A stretch of DNA of 41,214 nucleotides from assembly GCF_015207285.1 (NCBI RefSeq), contig NZ_JADEXD010000046.1, forward strand, positions 1 to 41,214, read 5' to 3'. The position numbers were made by a program, and so were the translations under genes. The notes under the pieces are model-generated. The model was given only the letters and a program-made list of their open reading frames with translations. It ran no database searches and was not told the DNA's origin. Below, in pieces: positions 25,962-34,107 of this stretch. The stretch's first letter is position 1; each line of letters opens with the position of its first letter. This stretch comes from Tychonema sp. LEGE 07203 (lineage in GTDB: Bacteria > Cyanobacteriota > Cyanobacteriia > Cyanobacteriales > Microcoleaceae).

Positions 25962-26417
25962 ATGAACAAAAGTTACGTTCCTACTCAAGACTCCCTAGAG
26001 CACAAGTGGTACGTGGTCGATGCCGCCGACCAACGGCTCGGTCGTCTGGCAACTGAAGTTGCCACGTACCTCCGGGGAAAACACAAACCCACTTACACTC
26101 CTTCAATGGATACCGGCGATTTTGTAATAGTCATCAATGCTGAAAAAATCGCTGTTACTGGCAAAAAACGCACCCAGAAGATCTACCGCCGCCACTCTGG
26201 CAGACCGGGCGGCATGAAAACAGAAACTTTTGCCAAATTGCAAGCACGTTTGCCAGAAAGAATTGTCGAAGAAGCTATTCGGGGAATGCTGCCTCACACT
26301 TCTCTCGGCAGACAATTGTTTACTAAGCTGAAAGTGTACGCTGGCCCCAACCATCCGCACCAAGCTCAAAAACCAGAAGAATTAATTGTTCGCACGATTC
26401 CCGGAGGAAATGAGTAA
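25962..26417 (+). CDS. rplM: 50S ribosomal protein L13
   Basis: L13 is an early-assembly large-subunit protein. The 151-residue chain contains [60 protein letters not shown] and [20 protein letters not shown], matching the family throughout. It overlaps rpsI by one base (TAATG at 26415-26419), giving strict translational coupling for the rplM-rpsI pair. Confidence 0.98.
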   Translation: MNKSYVPTQDSLEHKWYVVDAADQRLGRLATEVATYLRGKHKPTYTPSMDTGDFVIVINAEKIAVTGKKRTQKIYRRHSGRPGGMKTETFAKLQARLPERIVEEAIRGMLPHTSLGRQLFTKLKVYAGPNHPHQAQKPEELIVRTIPGGNE

Positions 26418-26827
26418 TGCAAGCAACAGATACCGGCCGCGCCGTGTACTGGGGTACCGGTCGCCGCAAGCGTTCCGTAGCGCGGGTACGTTTGGTTCCC
26501 GGCACTGGCACGCTGACTGTCAACGGTAAAGAAGGGGATTTGTACCTGCAATTCAACCCAACTTATTTGGCTCTGGCTAAGGCTCCTTTGGAAACTTTGG
26601 GTCTGGAAAATGAGTACGATATTTTGGTAAAAGTCGAAGGCGGTGGCTTGACAGGTCAGGCTGACTCGATTCGCTTGGGTGTCGCTAGAGCACTTTGTCA
26701 ATTAGACCCGGACAACCGCAAGCCTCTGAAGACTGAGGGCTATTTGACTCGCGACCCGCGGGCAAAAGAGCGGAAAAAGTACGGTTTGCGGAAAGCTCGG
26801 AAGGCTCCTCAATACTCGAAGCGGTAA
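26417..26827 (+). CDS. rpsI: 30S ribosomal protein S9
   Basis: S9's C-terminal tail touches P-site tRNA. The 136-residue product shows [40 protein letters not shown] and the conserved end [20 protein letters not shown], with its terminal Lys-Arg intact. The ATG overlaps the rplM stop codon; GGAGG lies nine bases ahead in the rplM tail. A 204-bp spacer follows. Confidence 0.98.
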   Translation: MQATDTGRAVYWGTGRRKRSVARVRLVPGTGTLTVNGKEGDLYLQFNPTYLALAKAPLETLGLENEYDILVKVEGGGLTGQADSIRLGVARALCQLDPDNRKPLKTEGYLTRDPRAKERKKYGLRKARKAPQYSKR

Positions 26828-27031
26828 TCGAGCAAAGAAGGAAGAAGGAAGAAGGAAGAGGGAAGAAGGAACAATTATCCAGATTCCATCCTTCTTTTTT
26901 TCAAGGTCTATTTCTGATTCCTGATTCGCGCTTTCGCAGCCAACGATTGCGGAAAATTCCTGCTGTTGTTGGTAGGTAAGTCCGATGACAGCTAAAATGG
27001 TTGTAAAGTCAAAAATTAGAGAGTAAAAAAA

Positions 27032-27340
27032 ATGGCGAAAGCTGGTATTCACCCTGAGTGGTATCCGGAAGCTCAGGTTTATTGCAACGGGGAACACGTG
27101 ATGACGGTTGGCTCGACTAGACCAAAACTGCAAGTTGATGTTTGGTCAGGAAATCATCCTTTTTATACTGGCACTCAGAAGACTATTGATACTGAAGGTC
27201 GTATAGAACGCTTTAGGCGGAAATATGGGATGACAGATGTGGAAATGCCCAAGGTAGATGCTTCCTCTGAACCTCTGAAAATGGAAGACTCGAAAGCAGA
27301 TGCTGCTAAGGCTGCTGCGAAAGGCAAAAAGAAGAAGTAG
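27032..27340 (+). CDS. rpmE: 50S ribosomal protein L31 (zinc-free form) with Lys/Ala-rich tail
   Basis: L31 bridges the subunits near the head. The N-terminal 70 residues match the family: MAKAGIHPEWYPEAQVYCNG, the HPFYTGTQKTIDTEGRIERF segment and RRKYGM. The zinc ligands are largely replaced: Cys18 remains, but the CxxC before HPFYTG reads WSGN, so this is a C-minus form. The last 30 residues are a tail ending AAAKGKKKK, making the protein (102) longer than the common 70-80. It lies between rpsI and prfA, an arrangement I recall from other cyanobacteria. Confidence 0.95.
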   Translation: MAKAGIHPEWYPEAQVYCNGEHVMTVGSTRPKLQVDVWSGNHPFYTGTQKTIDTEGRIERFRRKYGMTDVEMPKVDASSEPLKMEDSKADAAKAAAKGKKKK

Positions 27341-27363
27341 CCGGAGTGTCATTTGTCCGCAGT

Positions 27364-27672
27364 TTGTTGAGAGTAGTTTTTGCTACCGACAACTTACCGC
27401 CCTCGGATTTGAGATTTTAGATGGAAGATTTGCTATGCAGACAGTTAAGTTCGATCGACATTCTATCCTAACTGCTCTTCAAATCTAAAATCTAAAATCT
27501 CAACTCTAAAATCGATAATTTGTTGAGAGTAGTTTTTGGTACGGACAAATTATCGCCCTGGAATTTGAGATTTTAGATGGAAGATTAGCTATTTGACCGT
27601 TGAGTGCGATCGATATTTTATCGCAATTTATCTTCCAATCTAAAACCTCAAATCTAAAATCTAAAATCGATT
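27364..27672. repeat. Two tandem 155-bp copies of a palindromic element between rpmE and prfA
   Basis: The unit starts with TTGTTGAGAGTAGTTTTTG at 27364 and again at 27520, an offset of 156 bp. Both copies continue with ACCGCCCT/TCGCCCT, TTTGAGATTTTAGATGGAAG, a CGATCGA-containing centre, and a right arm of AATCTAAAATCTAAAATC type. Left and right arms of each copy are nearly complementary, so each can fold into a large hairpin. No gene is present in this 350-bp gap. Confidence 0.85.
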
Positions 27673-27690
27673 GACGGAGGACAACTGACA

Positions 27691-28785
27691 GTGGCTGAAT
27701 CTTATTTGCTGGATAAATTGAAGTCGGTAGAGCAAACTTTTAATGAGTTGACTCGCCGCATGGCTGACCCGGATGTTGCTAGAGATAATTATGAGTTTCA
27801 ACGGGTGGCAAAAGCTCGATCGTCCTTGGAGGAAGTGGTCGATACTTTTGCTCTGTGGAAAACCGCGACTGATGATTTAGCGGGGGCGCGACAAGTGCTC
27901 AAGGAAGCTGCGGGCGATCGGGAAATGCAAGAAATGGCCGCCCTAGAAGTTGAGGAACTTGAGTCTAAATTAGAAAATTTGGAAGCTCGCTTGAAGGTTT
28001 TGCTGCTTCCCCGCGATCCGAACGACGACAAGAATATTATGCTGGAAATTCGGGCGGGTACTGGCGGAGATGAGGCCAGTATTTGGGCGGGAGATTTGTT
28101 GCGACTGTACACCCGTTACGCTCAAACTCAAGGCTGGGATGTGAAGTTGGTGAGCGAGTCACTGGCTGAGATGGGCGGGTTTAAAGAGGTGATTCTGGAA
28201 ATTGTGGGCGATAGCGTTTATAGCAAGCTGAAGTTTGAGGCTGGGGTGCACCGGGTACAGCGGGTGCCGGTAACTGAGGCGGGCGGCAGGATTCATACTT
28301 CGACGGCGACTGTGGCTGTGATGCCGGAGGTGGATGATGTGGAGATTCACATCGATCCGAAGGATATTGAGATGAGTACGGCTCGATCGGGCGGTGCTGG
28401 CGGTCAAAATGTGAACAAGGTGGAAACTGCGGCGGATTTGTTTCACAAGCCGACGGGGATTCGGATTTTCTGTACTCAGGAGCGCAGCCAGTTGCAGAAT
28501 AAGGAGCGGGCGATGCAGATTTTGCGGGCTAAGCTCTACGAGATCAAGTTGCAGGAACAGCAGGATGAGGTGAAGTCCCGGCGTTTGGCTCAGGTTGGTA
28601 CTGGTTCGCGATCGGAAAAAATTCGCACTTACAACTATAAGGACAATCGGGCTACCGACCACCGTTTGGGGGAGAATTTTTCGCTCAATACTGTCTTGGA
28701 AGGGGATATTGAGGAGATTATTCAGACTTGTATTTCTCAGGATCAGCAGGAACGTTTGGTCGAGTTGGCTGCTTCTACTAATTGA
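27691..28785 (+). CDS. prfA: Peptide chain release factor 1 (RF-1)
   Basis: RF-1 recognises UAA and UAG and triggers peptide release. The 364-residue protein has a helical domain 1 (residues 1-105), the codon-reading segment [20 protein letters not shown] (PxT motif as PVT) and the catalytic [15 protein letters not shown] with the methylated-in-vivo GGQ glutamine. The GTG start at 27691 is preceded by GGAGG at 27676-27680. It ends the ribosomal run; a convergent gene follows after 15 bp. Confidence 0.97.
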   Translation: MAESYLLDKLKSVEQTFNELTRRMADPDVARDNYEFQRVAKARSSLEEVVDTFALWKTATDDLAGARQVLKEAAGDREMQEMAALEVEELESKLENLEARLKVLLLPRDPNDDKNIMLEIRAGTGGDEASIWAGDLLRLYTRYAQTQGWDVKLVSESLAEMGGFKEVILEIVGDSVYSKLKFEAGVHRVQRVPVTEAGGRIHTSTATVAVMPEVDDVEIHIDPKDIEMSTARSGGAGGQNVNKVETAADLFHKPTGIRIFCTQERSQLQNKERAMQILRAKLYEIKLQEQQDEVKSRRLAQVGTGSRSEKIRTYNYKDNRATDHRLGENFSLNTVLEGDIEEIIQTCISQDQQERLVELAASTN

Positions 28786-28800
28786 TTGAGTGATGGGGAA

Positions 28801-29217
28801 TTAGGCACATTGTTGGGTGTGTCTTTGTTCTGTGATGGCTCGGCGGATGTGGTGGAGCAGGGCTTCCCAAATTGCATCGGCGCTTTGAACGGGATACTTG
28901 AAATGTTCGAGGTCGTATTGTACTATAATTTCTAGAGGTGCTAGGGTTTGCTGGTTTCTACAACTGGCAATTGTGGCGATCGTCTCTTGCTCCCACCGGG
29001 AAAACAGTCTGTAGCTGAAAAAGGAACTGCATTTTTGTCCTTTCTTGTTCAGGTAAACGACTATTACTTGATGTTGTTTGGGATAAACTTTGACTATCCG
29101 GTTGACGGGCATTTTCAGGGCTTCGGCGGCTTCTGTTTTGGAGATTTGCCAGCGCTGGGGTTTGAGCCAACCGGAGGCTGTAAGGCTTTGACGGGTGTTG
29201 CGTGTCTTGCGAGTCAT
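28801..29217 (-). CDS. Hypothetical basic protein, unknown function
   Basis: I do not recognise this 138-residue protein. Its N-terminal 25 residues are rich in Arg, Lys, Thr and Ser; then comes an ISKTEAAEALKMPVNRIVKV segment that could be a helix-turn-helix-like or winged pair of helices, a strand-rich centre (VIVVYLNKKGQKCSSFFSY), and a C-terminal helical part including DAIWEALLHHIRRAITEQ. No signal peptide or membrane segment is visible. It is convergent with prfA and divergent from the two XRE regulators, with a 136-bp shared upstream region that probably holds promoters for both directions. Confidence 0.6.
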   Translation of the reverse strand: MTRKTRNTRQSLTASGWLKPQRWQISKTEAAEALKMPVNRIVKVYPKQHQVIVVYLNKKGQKCSSFFSYRLFSRWEQETIATIASCRNQQTLAPLEIIVQYDLEHFKYPVQSADAIWEALLHHIRRAITEQRHTQQCA

Positions 29218-29353
29218 TTTTAGGCCCCCCGACCTGCTACAAATACAATTACGATTTCAAAAGTATTTACACTCTAACTGGTAAACTTTTTGCTGTCAAG
29301 CAAGAAAGACAGATTTTTTGGTAGATAAGTAAACTAGGAGTTGTGTTGATCTG

Positions 29354-29716
29354 GTGACTAATACTGTGGACGCAGAAGCTAGGAAGAAACTGAGCGAAGT
29401 TGTTAAGCTAGCCCGTGGCGATCTGAGTTTTAGCGCTTTTGGTAGGCTATTGGGAGTCTCTGGGTCTGCTGTTCAGTATTGGGAAAAAGGCCAGGTACTC
29501 CCGGATACGAAAAATTTGACTCAGATTGCGGCAAAAGCGGGCTTTACAATGGAAGAGTTGATGGCTCATCTCGAAGGTAAGCCAATGCCGGAACCTGTCA
29601 ATACCAACGAGCTGCTGAAGAAAATTCAATGTATGCCACTGAGTGACTTAGCAGTGATTGTCCGAGCTGGTATGGAGCGACTGGCTGCTGCTGTAGCTTC
29701 TGGGAAGTATGGTTGA
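29354..29716 (+). CDS. XRE-family helix-turn-helix regulator, first of a tandem pair
   Basis: The 120-residue protein contains an XRE/Cro-type HTH at about residues 8-62: KLSEVVKLARGDLSFSAFGR, then LLGVSGSAVQYWEKGQVLPD and LTQIAAKAGFTMEELMAHL. The C-terminal part (LLKKIQCMPLSDLAVIVRAG) is a small helical region also found in the following gene and probably mediates oligomerisation. The start is GTG at 29354 after a GGAG motif. It is about 45-50 percent similar by eye to the next gene, 49 bp downstream. The target is unknown; autoregulation of the pair would be typical. Confidence 0.88.
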   Translation: MTNTVDAEARKKLSEVVKLARGDLSFSAFGRLLGVSGSAVQYWEKGQVLPDTKNLTQIAAKAGFTMEELMAHLEGKPMPEPVNTNELLKKIQCMPLSDLAVIVRAGMERLAAAVASGKYG

Positions 29717-29765
29717 TGCAGATAGACCAGTTTACTCGTAGGTACGATCGAGTAGCTTTTAAGTC

Positions 29766-30113
29766 GTGAACATCCAAAATAGACAAAAACTTAGCGAAAT
29801 CATCAAAACGGCGCGCGGAACAATGAGTCAACGAGCGTTTGGTAAGCTTTTAGGCGTTTCTGCGACTGCTGTTCAGCTTTGGGAAAGGGGCGATACGGTT
29901 CCAGAGACGGAAAACTTGGCTAAAATTGCTGCGAGAGCTGGTTATTCGCTGGAAGAGTTTCTCAGCTTTTTAGACGGCAATCCAGTCTCGCAACCACCAG
30001 AAATTAACGATATTGTCAAAAAAATTCAGTTTTTGCCTCTGAGTCAGGTGGCGCTAATTGGCAAGGCTGTAGCGGATAGATTCGCTGCGTCGGCTGAGGC
30101 TGCTGGGGAATGA
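29766..30113 (+). CDS. XRE-family helix-turn-helix regulator, second of a tandem pair
   Basis: This 115-residue paralogue of the preceding protein has the same two-part layout: HTH at residues about 6-60 (KLSEIIKTARGTMSQRAFGK, LLGVSATAVQLWERGDTVPE, LAKIAARAGYSLEEF) and the C-terminal IVKKIQFLPLSQVALIGKAV helix region. The start is GTG at 29766. Most differences lie in the recognition region (GSAVQYWEKG versus ATAVQLWERG) and in the tail. A tandem duplication of a whole gene followed by divergence is the simplest explanation. Confidence 0.88.
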   Translation: MNIQNRQKLSEIIKTARGTMSQRAFGKLLGVSATAVQLWERGDTVPETENLAKIAARAGYSLEEFLSFLDGNPVSQPPEINDIVKKIQFLPLSQVALIGKAVADRFAASAEAAGE

Positions 30114-30177
30114 GTTAGAGTCGATCGCCCGTTTTGCGAAGTAGAGTTCGATCGCCCTTATCAGAAAACCTCTCCCT

Positions 30178-30984
30178 CTATCCCTGACTCAATATGTCTA
30201 AAAACTCTTGGACAATGCGATCGGGTTCTTCGCGACATCTTTGGGCGTCGCAATAGTGGATGGTGAAGATGCCGTGGGATGCAAAGATGCGATCGCGCGT
30301 TTCATCTTTTTCTGTGTCGGGATGCCATATTTCCAGAATTCCCCATTTGCCTTGGTGAAATATGAGGAAATCTGGTTCTTGGTTTTGTCTACCTGCGGGT
30401 GTGGTGAGGCGGGCTTTGGAGTTGGGGAAGAATAGGGTGTTTGTGCGATCGAGCGCTTCGGCAATTTTTACTTGTTCTTCGCAGTGAAAGCGCAGATCGT
30501 TCCATTGATAAATCCGTTCTTTTATGCTCGACAAAATTCCCTGGTTATGTGCGTCTTCAGCCTTGATAATTTCATCTGATACTGTATGATAATCAGATAG
30601 AATTGCACCGTGTAAATCTGCTGACGAATCAGATTCACTTAAGTTTGCGAAGGATAGTCGGGCTCCGGTTAAATTAGCACCGCTGAGGTTAACTCCAATA
30701 ACTTGAGTTCGATGTAAAGTCACTTGATTTCGTCGCAAGTATCGCTTAAAAACAGAGCGTAAATTATTTTTTTTTACTTTTTCATCAAAAGCCTCTGAGA
30801 GTTGTTTCCAGAGTTTAGCCGCCAGTGCTTTGATGTATTCATCATTATATTGAGAGAGTTGAGAAATTTCCTCATAGGAATGTCTGCCTTCCCAGCATTG
30901 TCTGAAGATGAGTTCTTGCACGTCGTTTAAGCCTTCGCCATCGAGGAGAGTTTCGGCGATCGCGATTGCTTCATCAACGGTCAT
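30178..30984 (-). CDS. vWA-MoxR-associated N-terminal HTH + pentapeptide repeats + PD-(D/E)XK nuclease-like fusion
   Basis: Three parts are visible in 268 residues. Residues 1-88 resemble the N-terminal helical HTH domain of cyanobacterial signalling ATPases (vMAP/NACHT-type), including LNDVQELIFRQCWEGRHSYE and AAKLWKQLSEAF. Residues 94-130 are four to five pentapeptide repeats (VNLSGANLTGARLSFANL). Residues 160-268 resemble a PD-(D/E)XK nuclease domain: VKIAEALDRTNTLFFPNSKA, Glu203 and Asp205 in QEPDFLIFHQGKWGILEIW, and Glu218. Where relatives have EVDGEPFHPP, this protein has EIWHPDTEK, so part of the active-site loop appears lost or replaced. It may be a conflict or sensing protein; activity is uncertain. 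Confidence 0.75.
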   Translation of the reverse strand: MTVDEAIAIAETLLDGEGLNDVQELIFRQCWEGRHSYEEISQLSQYNDEYIKALAAKLWKQLSEAFDEKVKKNNLRSVFKRYLRRNQVTLHRTQVIGVNLSGANLTGARLSFANLSESDSSADLHGAILSDYHTVSDEIIKAEDAHNQGILSSIKERIYQWNDLRFHCEEQVKIAEALDRTNTLFFPNSKARLTTPAGRQNQEPDFLIFHQGKWGILEIWHPDTEKDETRDRIFASHGIFTIHYCDAQRCREEPDRIVQEFLDILSQG

Positions 30985-31049
30985 GGCTTAAGTTTCCTTA
31001 AAGTATATATTTGGTGAAGTTTTGACAATAGGAGGCGATGTTTTAGGAA

Positions 31050-31896
31050 TTAAGGCTGATGTTCATTCAACCAATTGGTTAAATCTGAGGCTGATGAAAA
31101 ATCCAGCAGCGCCTCTCCTAAATCCTCTAATTCTTCTACGGATAAAGTCTGAATTTGCTCGGTTGTTTCAGGTGCGATCGCACCAATCCGTCGAGTCAAC
31201 TGGCGAGTGACGAACGACAGCGCCTCATTTTTCCTGCCTTCTTTGAGACCTTCTTCGAGGCGATCTTCGCGAATTTCTTGGTATCACAGACCCGCGCATA
31301 GTTTCCTTCCTAAATAGTTGTCTGATTAAGTCTTTTTCAAATCTCAAACCTGCGAGCACTTGGGTACAAGCGAGTAAATCCGCTTGTTGGGTAGGTTCTT
31401 CTATTGTAGCAATCACAGTAGCGATTTGCTCTAACAAAGTTCGAGGCGAGTTGGTTTGAGATAGTGTCGCCAGCGGGAGCAAGCCGGGGACGGACAGCAG
31501 TAAAGCAGGGTCTTGCTCCCACAAGCGGATAACTCGATATCCGTGTCGGGTGTTCGCGTCTGTGTACTCGGATACAAAAACTTGTTCTGAGGCTGTTTGC
31601 TGCAAAAAGATTACTACTTGATTGATGGAACAGGAGTATTGCCGTTTCAGCCTGACGTAGTAGTCTAGCATTCTGAAGGCGATCGGCGGGTCGGAGTAGG
31701 GTCGGGTTTCAAATTCCAGATGCAGGATTTGGTTATCCGTTTGCAGGAAAACGAGAGAATCGGCTCGGATGGGCTCTTGAATTAATTCGGTTTTGAGTAC
31801 CTGAACGTCGGTGGGTTCGTCAATTGGTAGCAGCCAGCTCACGAAGGCGGCGGGGAATTTTTCTGCTAGATATTTGCAGGTGTTGTCGTAGGCCAA
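31050..31896 (-). pseudogene. Frameshifted Rpn-family PD-(D/E)XK nuclease / putative transposase with DUF4351 tail
   Basis: Residues 1-195 of the minus-strand frame starting at 31896 match the Rpn family (CKYLAEKFPAAFVSWLLP, ILHLEFETRPYSDPPIAFRM, LDYYVRLKRQYSCSINQVVI). Near 31280 the frame shifts: the original frame ends in an Arg-rich nonsense tail at 31225, while a neighbouring frame continues with QEIREDRLEEGLKEGR, then FVTRQLTRRIGAIAPETTEQ and LSVEELEDLGEALLDF (a DUF4351 domain) to a TAA at 31050-31052. A loss of two bases (or gain of one) near GTGATACC explains it. The initiation codon is TTG, which may be a further lesion. Rpn proteins promote RecA-independent recombination in E. coli. 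Confidence 0.8.
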
Positions 31897-31990
31897 GAAA
31901 GTTGGGTGGTGAGAGGGGTGATTTAGAAGAGTTTAACCCTAGGGGCATCTATCTGAGAGGAGATTTTTGGGGAATTTGGGGAAAGTCCTT

Positions 31991-32020
31991 ACTTTTTATC
32001 ACTTTTTATCACTTTTTATC
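31991..32020. repeat. ACTTTTTATC decamer, three perfect tandem copies
   Basis: Three exact copies of ACTTTTTATC occupy 31991-32020, followed by ACTGACA. They lie between the Rpn pseudogene and the small plus-strand gene at 32118; a decamer unit differs from the heptamer arrays elsewhere. Confidence 0.95.
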
Positions 32021-32117
32021 ACTGACAAAGCTGAACTTGACTCCTTAAAATACTCAAATGCCAGCAGATGGCTCGCGTTTATGTTTACAAATTACCCTAA
32101 TAGAGGAGTTGACAAAA

Positions 32118-32381
32118 GTGAGTTTACCATACAACCTTGTCGAGGCAATTCGGAATATTATGGCTACTTTGGCTTTGGCTCAAGGAATTTTATCGCCCTC
32201 ACAGGTTTCTGATATTCCCAACTCGACAATAATCGCTCAATTTGAAGAGCAAATCGGAATAGCAGACCAGGAAGAAAGAGAGAAAGTAGAAAGAGAACTA
32301 AAAAAAGTAAAATCCAATCAATCGACCATGCTAGAGATAGCCAAAGAAACAGGATACGGTAGCGGTGATTATGGCGGATAA
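32118..32381 (+). CDS. Small hypothetical protein with charged helical C-terminal half
   Basis: I do not recognise this 87-residue protein. It begins SLPYNLVEAIRNIMATLALA, followed by QGILSPSQVSDIPNS and a strongly charged helix (EEQIGIADQEEREKVERELK) that could form a coiled coil. The GTG start at 32118 is chosen because AGAGGAG lies at 32103-32108 and the upstream in-frame ATG at 32058 adds residues without support. It lies between the broken Rpn gene and a GUN4 gene; no clear partner. Confidence 0.55.
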   Translation: MSLPYNLVEAIRNIMATLALAQGILSPSQVSDIPNSTIIAQFEEQIGIADQEEREKVERELKKVKSNQSTMLEIAKETGYGSGDYGG

Positions 32382-32471
32382 ATCAATTTTAATTGATTTT
32401 TACCAGTAGAAACAACCATAAGGGGGATTGAGTTACAATCCCCCGCTACACTTACCAAAGGATAACTATCA

Positions 32472-33188
32472 ATGTGGATTTTGATTTTAATTGTGTTGGC
32501 TGTAGTTGCCTACTTCGTAATGTCACAGGCATCAAGCAGCAATCAATCTAGCAAGGCATCAAGTAGGACTAAAGCCAGTCAAGTTGATTATTCAAATCTT
32601 GAAGTATCACTTGACAGCAGCGCGAATACTTACTCTAACTACACACGCCTTCGCGATCTACTAGCGGAGGGAAAATGGAGAGAAGCTGATGAAGAAACAG
32701 GGAAGATAATATTCAGCGTAGGAAATTACACCTATGGTGAAATCGGTATCACTACAGCAACTCACGAAACCACCCCTTGTAAAGACCTTTCAACGATCGA
32801 TCGACTTTGGCTTAAATATAGCAATGGTCGCTTTGGGTTTAGTGTACAAAGGCGAATTATTTTAGGAATACGAGAGGATGCACTATTTATTCTGCTTTGC
32901 AAACCCAGTGAAAGAAAAGGAAATTCCTTGGAGGAGATGAATAAAATGATCGCATTACAAAATAATTTTCATAAACTCATAGGATGGTACATTCCTCATA
33001 AAGACGGCGGTGGCGATGTAAAAAAATATAACGATCTTACTTTTTCAATCCATGCTCCCTATGGACATCTTCCCACAGCTTATTGGCAGACTGGAGAGTA
33101 TGATGAGTCATGGAAAACTAAAAATGTGAATCATTTTATCTTACCACATTTCTTGAATAAGTTGTCCGTTTGTGGTATTGCTCTATAG
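32472..33188 (+). CDS. GUN4-domain protein with N-terminal membrane anchor
   Basis: GUN4 domains bind porphyrins and activate magnesium chelatase; many cyanobacteria have extra GUN4-like proteins with other N-termini. This 238-residue protein has one transmembrane helix (residues 2-17, WILILIVLAVVAYFVM), a Ser-rich linker (18-50) and the GUN4 core: YTRLRDLLAEGKWREADEET, a STIDRLWLKYSNGRFGFSVQ segment and PYGHLPTAYWQTGEY. The spacing between the halves is longer than in classical GUN4, with an insertion around residues 140-190. It is probably a tethered paralogue rather than the main chlorophyll-synthesis GUN4. ATG at 32472. Confidence 0.82.
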   Translation: MWILILIVLAVVAYFVMSQASSSNQSSKASSRTKASQVDYSNLEVSLDSSANTYSNYTRLRDLLAEGKWREADEETGKIIFSVGNYTYGEIGITTATHETTPCKDLSTIDRLWLKYSNGRFGFSVQRRIILGIREDALFILLCKPSERKGNSLEEMNKMIALQNNFHKLIGWYIPHKDGGGDVKKYNDLTFSIHAPYGHLPTAYWQTGEYDESWKTKNVNHFILPHFLNKLSVCGIAL

Positions 33189-33363
33189 TCAAAATCCCAG
33201 TTACCTAAACTTGTTTACACACTTGTATAGAAATGGGATTGAGTTACGATCGCCCTTTCACTCCTAAAAGCGATCGCACCTTCTCACCCCCACCTTTCTA
33301 CAACCTTCTCACATCGCCTGTTTTAAAAGTTTGTTAAGTGCGCTCGCGATTAAAAAATAAGAA

Positions 33364-33389
33364 AAAGGGCGATCAATCGATCGCCCTTT
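33364..33389 (-). terminator. Rho-independent-type terminator of the RelE toxin-antitoxin operon
   Basis: AAAGGGCGATC (33364-33374) pairs with GATCGCCCTTT (33379-33389) around an AATC loop. Read on the minus strand the 11-bp stem is followed by TTTTTC and further T-rich sequence, as expected for a terminator downstream of the toxin stop at 33442. On the plus strand it has a weaker T run. Confidence 0.65.
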
Positions 33390-33441
33390 CTTCCATATTA
33401 AAAAACCAGATAGAAAGAGGTGATCGCATAAACTAGCATTT

Positions 33442-33726
33442 TCAATAAACCTCATCATGGCTACCAATATCAAGCAAGAGAATTTCCTCATCTCCTGACT
33501 CTGGATTCTCAACAAAATTAAATACAATCCGACAGTCATACTCCACAGAACAAGCCCAAGAGCCGGCTAACTGACCTTTGAGTTTGTGTGTTTGCAGTGA
33601 TGGCTCGAAAGAGTTTTCTGCCAAAAGTCTTAAAATAGCTTCAACTTTGGGCTGTAGTTCCGGGTGTTTGCGGATGAGGGCTTTGTAAGCACGTTTAAAG
33701 GATTGAGCAAAGGTGATAAGTTTCAA
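33442..33726 (-). CDS. Type II toxin, RelE/ParE superfamily (mRNA interferase type)
   Basis: The 94-residue basic protein has the RelE fold pattern: an N-terminal ITFAQSFKRAYKALIRKHPE helix pair, the LQTHKLKGQLAGSWACSVEY strand region and the terminal RIVFNFVE and EILLLDIGSHDEVY strands that form the active-site sheet (Arg and His/Tyr residues typical of the RelE/YafQ branch). It would cleave mRNA on the ribosome when free. Its start overlaps the end of the upstream antitoxin gene by four bases, giving coupled translation. A terminator follows at 33364-33389. Confidence 0.88.
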   Translation of the reverse strand: MKLITFAQSFKRAYKALIRKHPELQPKVEAILRLLAENSFEPSLQTHKLKGQLAGSWACSVEYDCRIVFNFVENPESGDEEILLLDIGSHDEVY

Positions 33727-33935
33727 CGGTTTAGCTCCGCGATCGCTTCATTAACTGTACCTCGAAAGACCTTTCCAGATTGATAGTCTTGTTTTCCTTG
33801 TGCAATGTTAGCAGCAATTTCGGTGCGACGGCGATCGCTAAGTCTTCGGTGCATGATGACAAGTAAAGCAGTTTGTTCGTCTATAGACAAGGTTTCGATC
33901 TCGTCTAAAATACTGTCAAATGTTGAGGTTTGCAT
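33723..33935 (-). CDS. Antitoxin of the RelE-type pair
   Basis: The 70-residue acidic protein precedes the toxin gene and overlaps it by four bases, the usual antitoxin position. Its first half is helical (SILDEIETLSIDEQTALLVI) and its second half (RRRTEIAANIAQGKQDYQSG) resembles small cyanobacterial antitoxins annotated with RelE/StbE toxins. It lacks an obvious DNA-binding RHH or HTH of the best-known types, so the way it regulates the operon cannot be read from sequence. It should wrap the toxin and be degraded under stress. Confidence 0.75.
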   Translation of the reverse strand: MQTSTFDSILDEIETLSIDEQTALLVIMHRRLSDRRRTEIAANIAQGKQDYQSGKVFRGTVNEAIAELNR

Positions 33936-34107
33936 GGTGAGTTAGGTTTTGTGAGGATGATGGCTGTCTTATTTTACTTGAGTTTAAGGGAATTTGCTGA
34001 AGGCGATCGCACCTCCGATCGCCTGCTTTAAAGGTTTTTAAAGTTCGATCGCCCTTAACCAATAAGAAAAAGCGCGATCGCTCAATCGTCCCTTAAAGCC
34101 GACAGTG

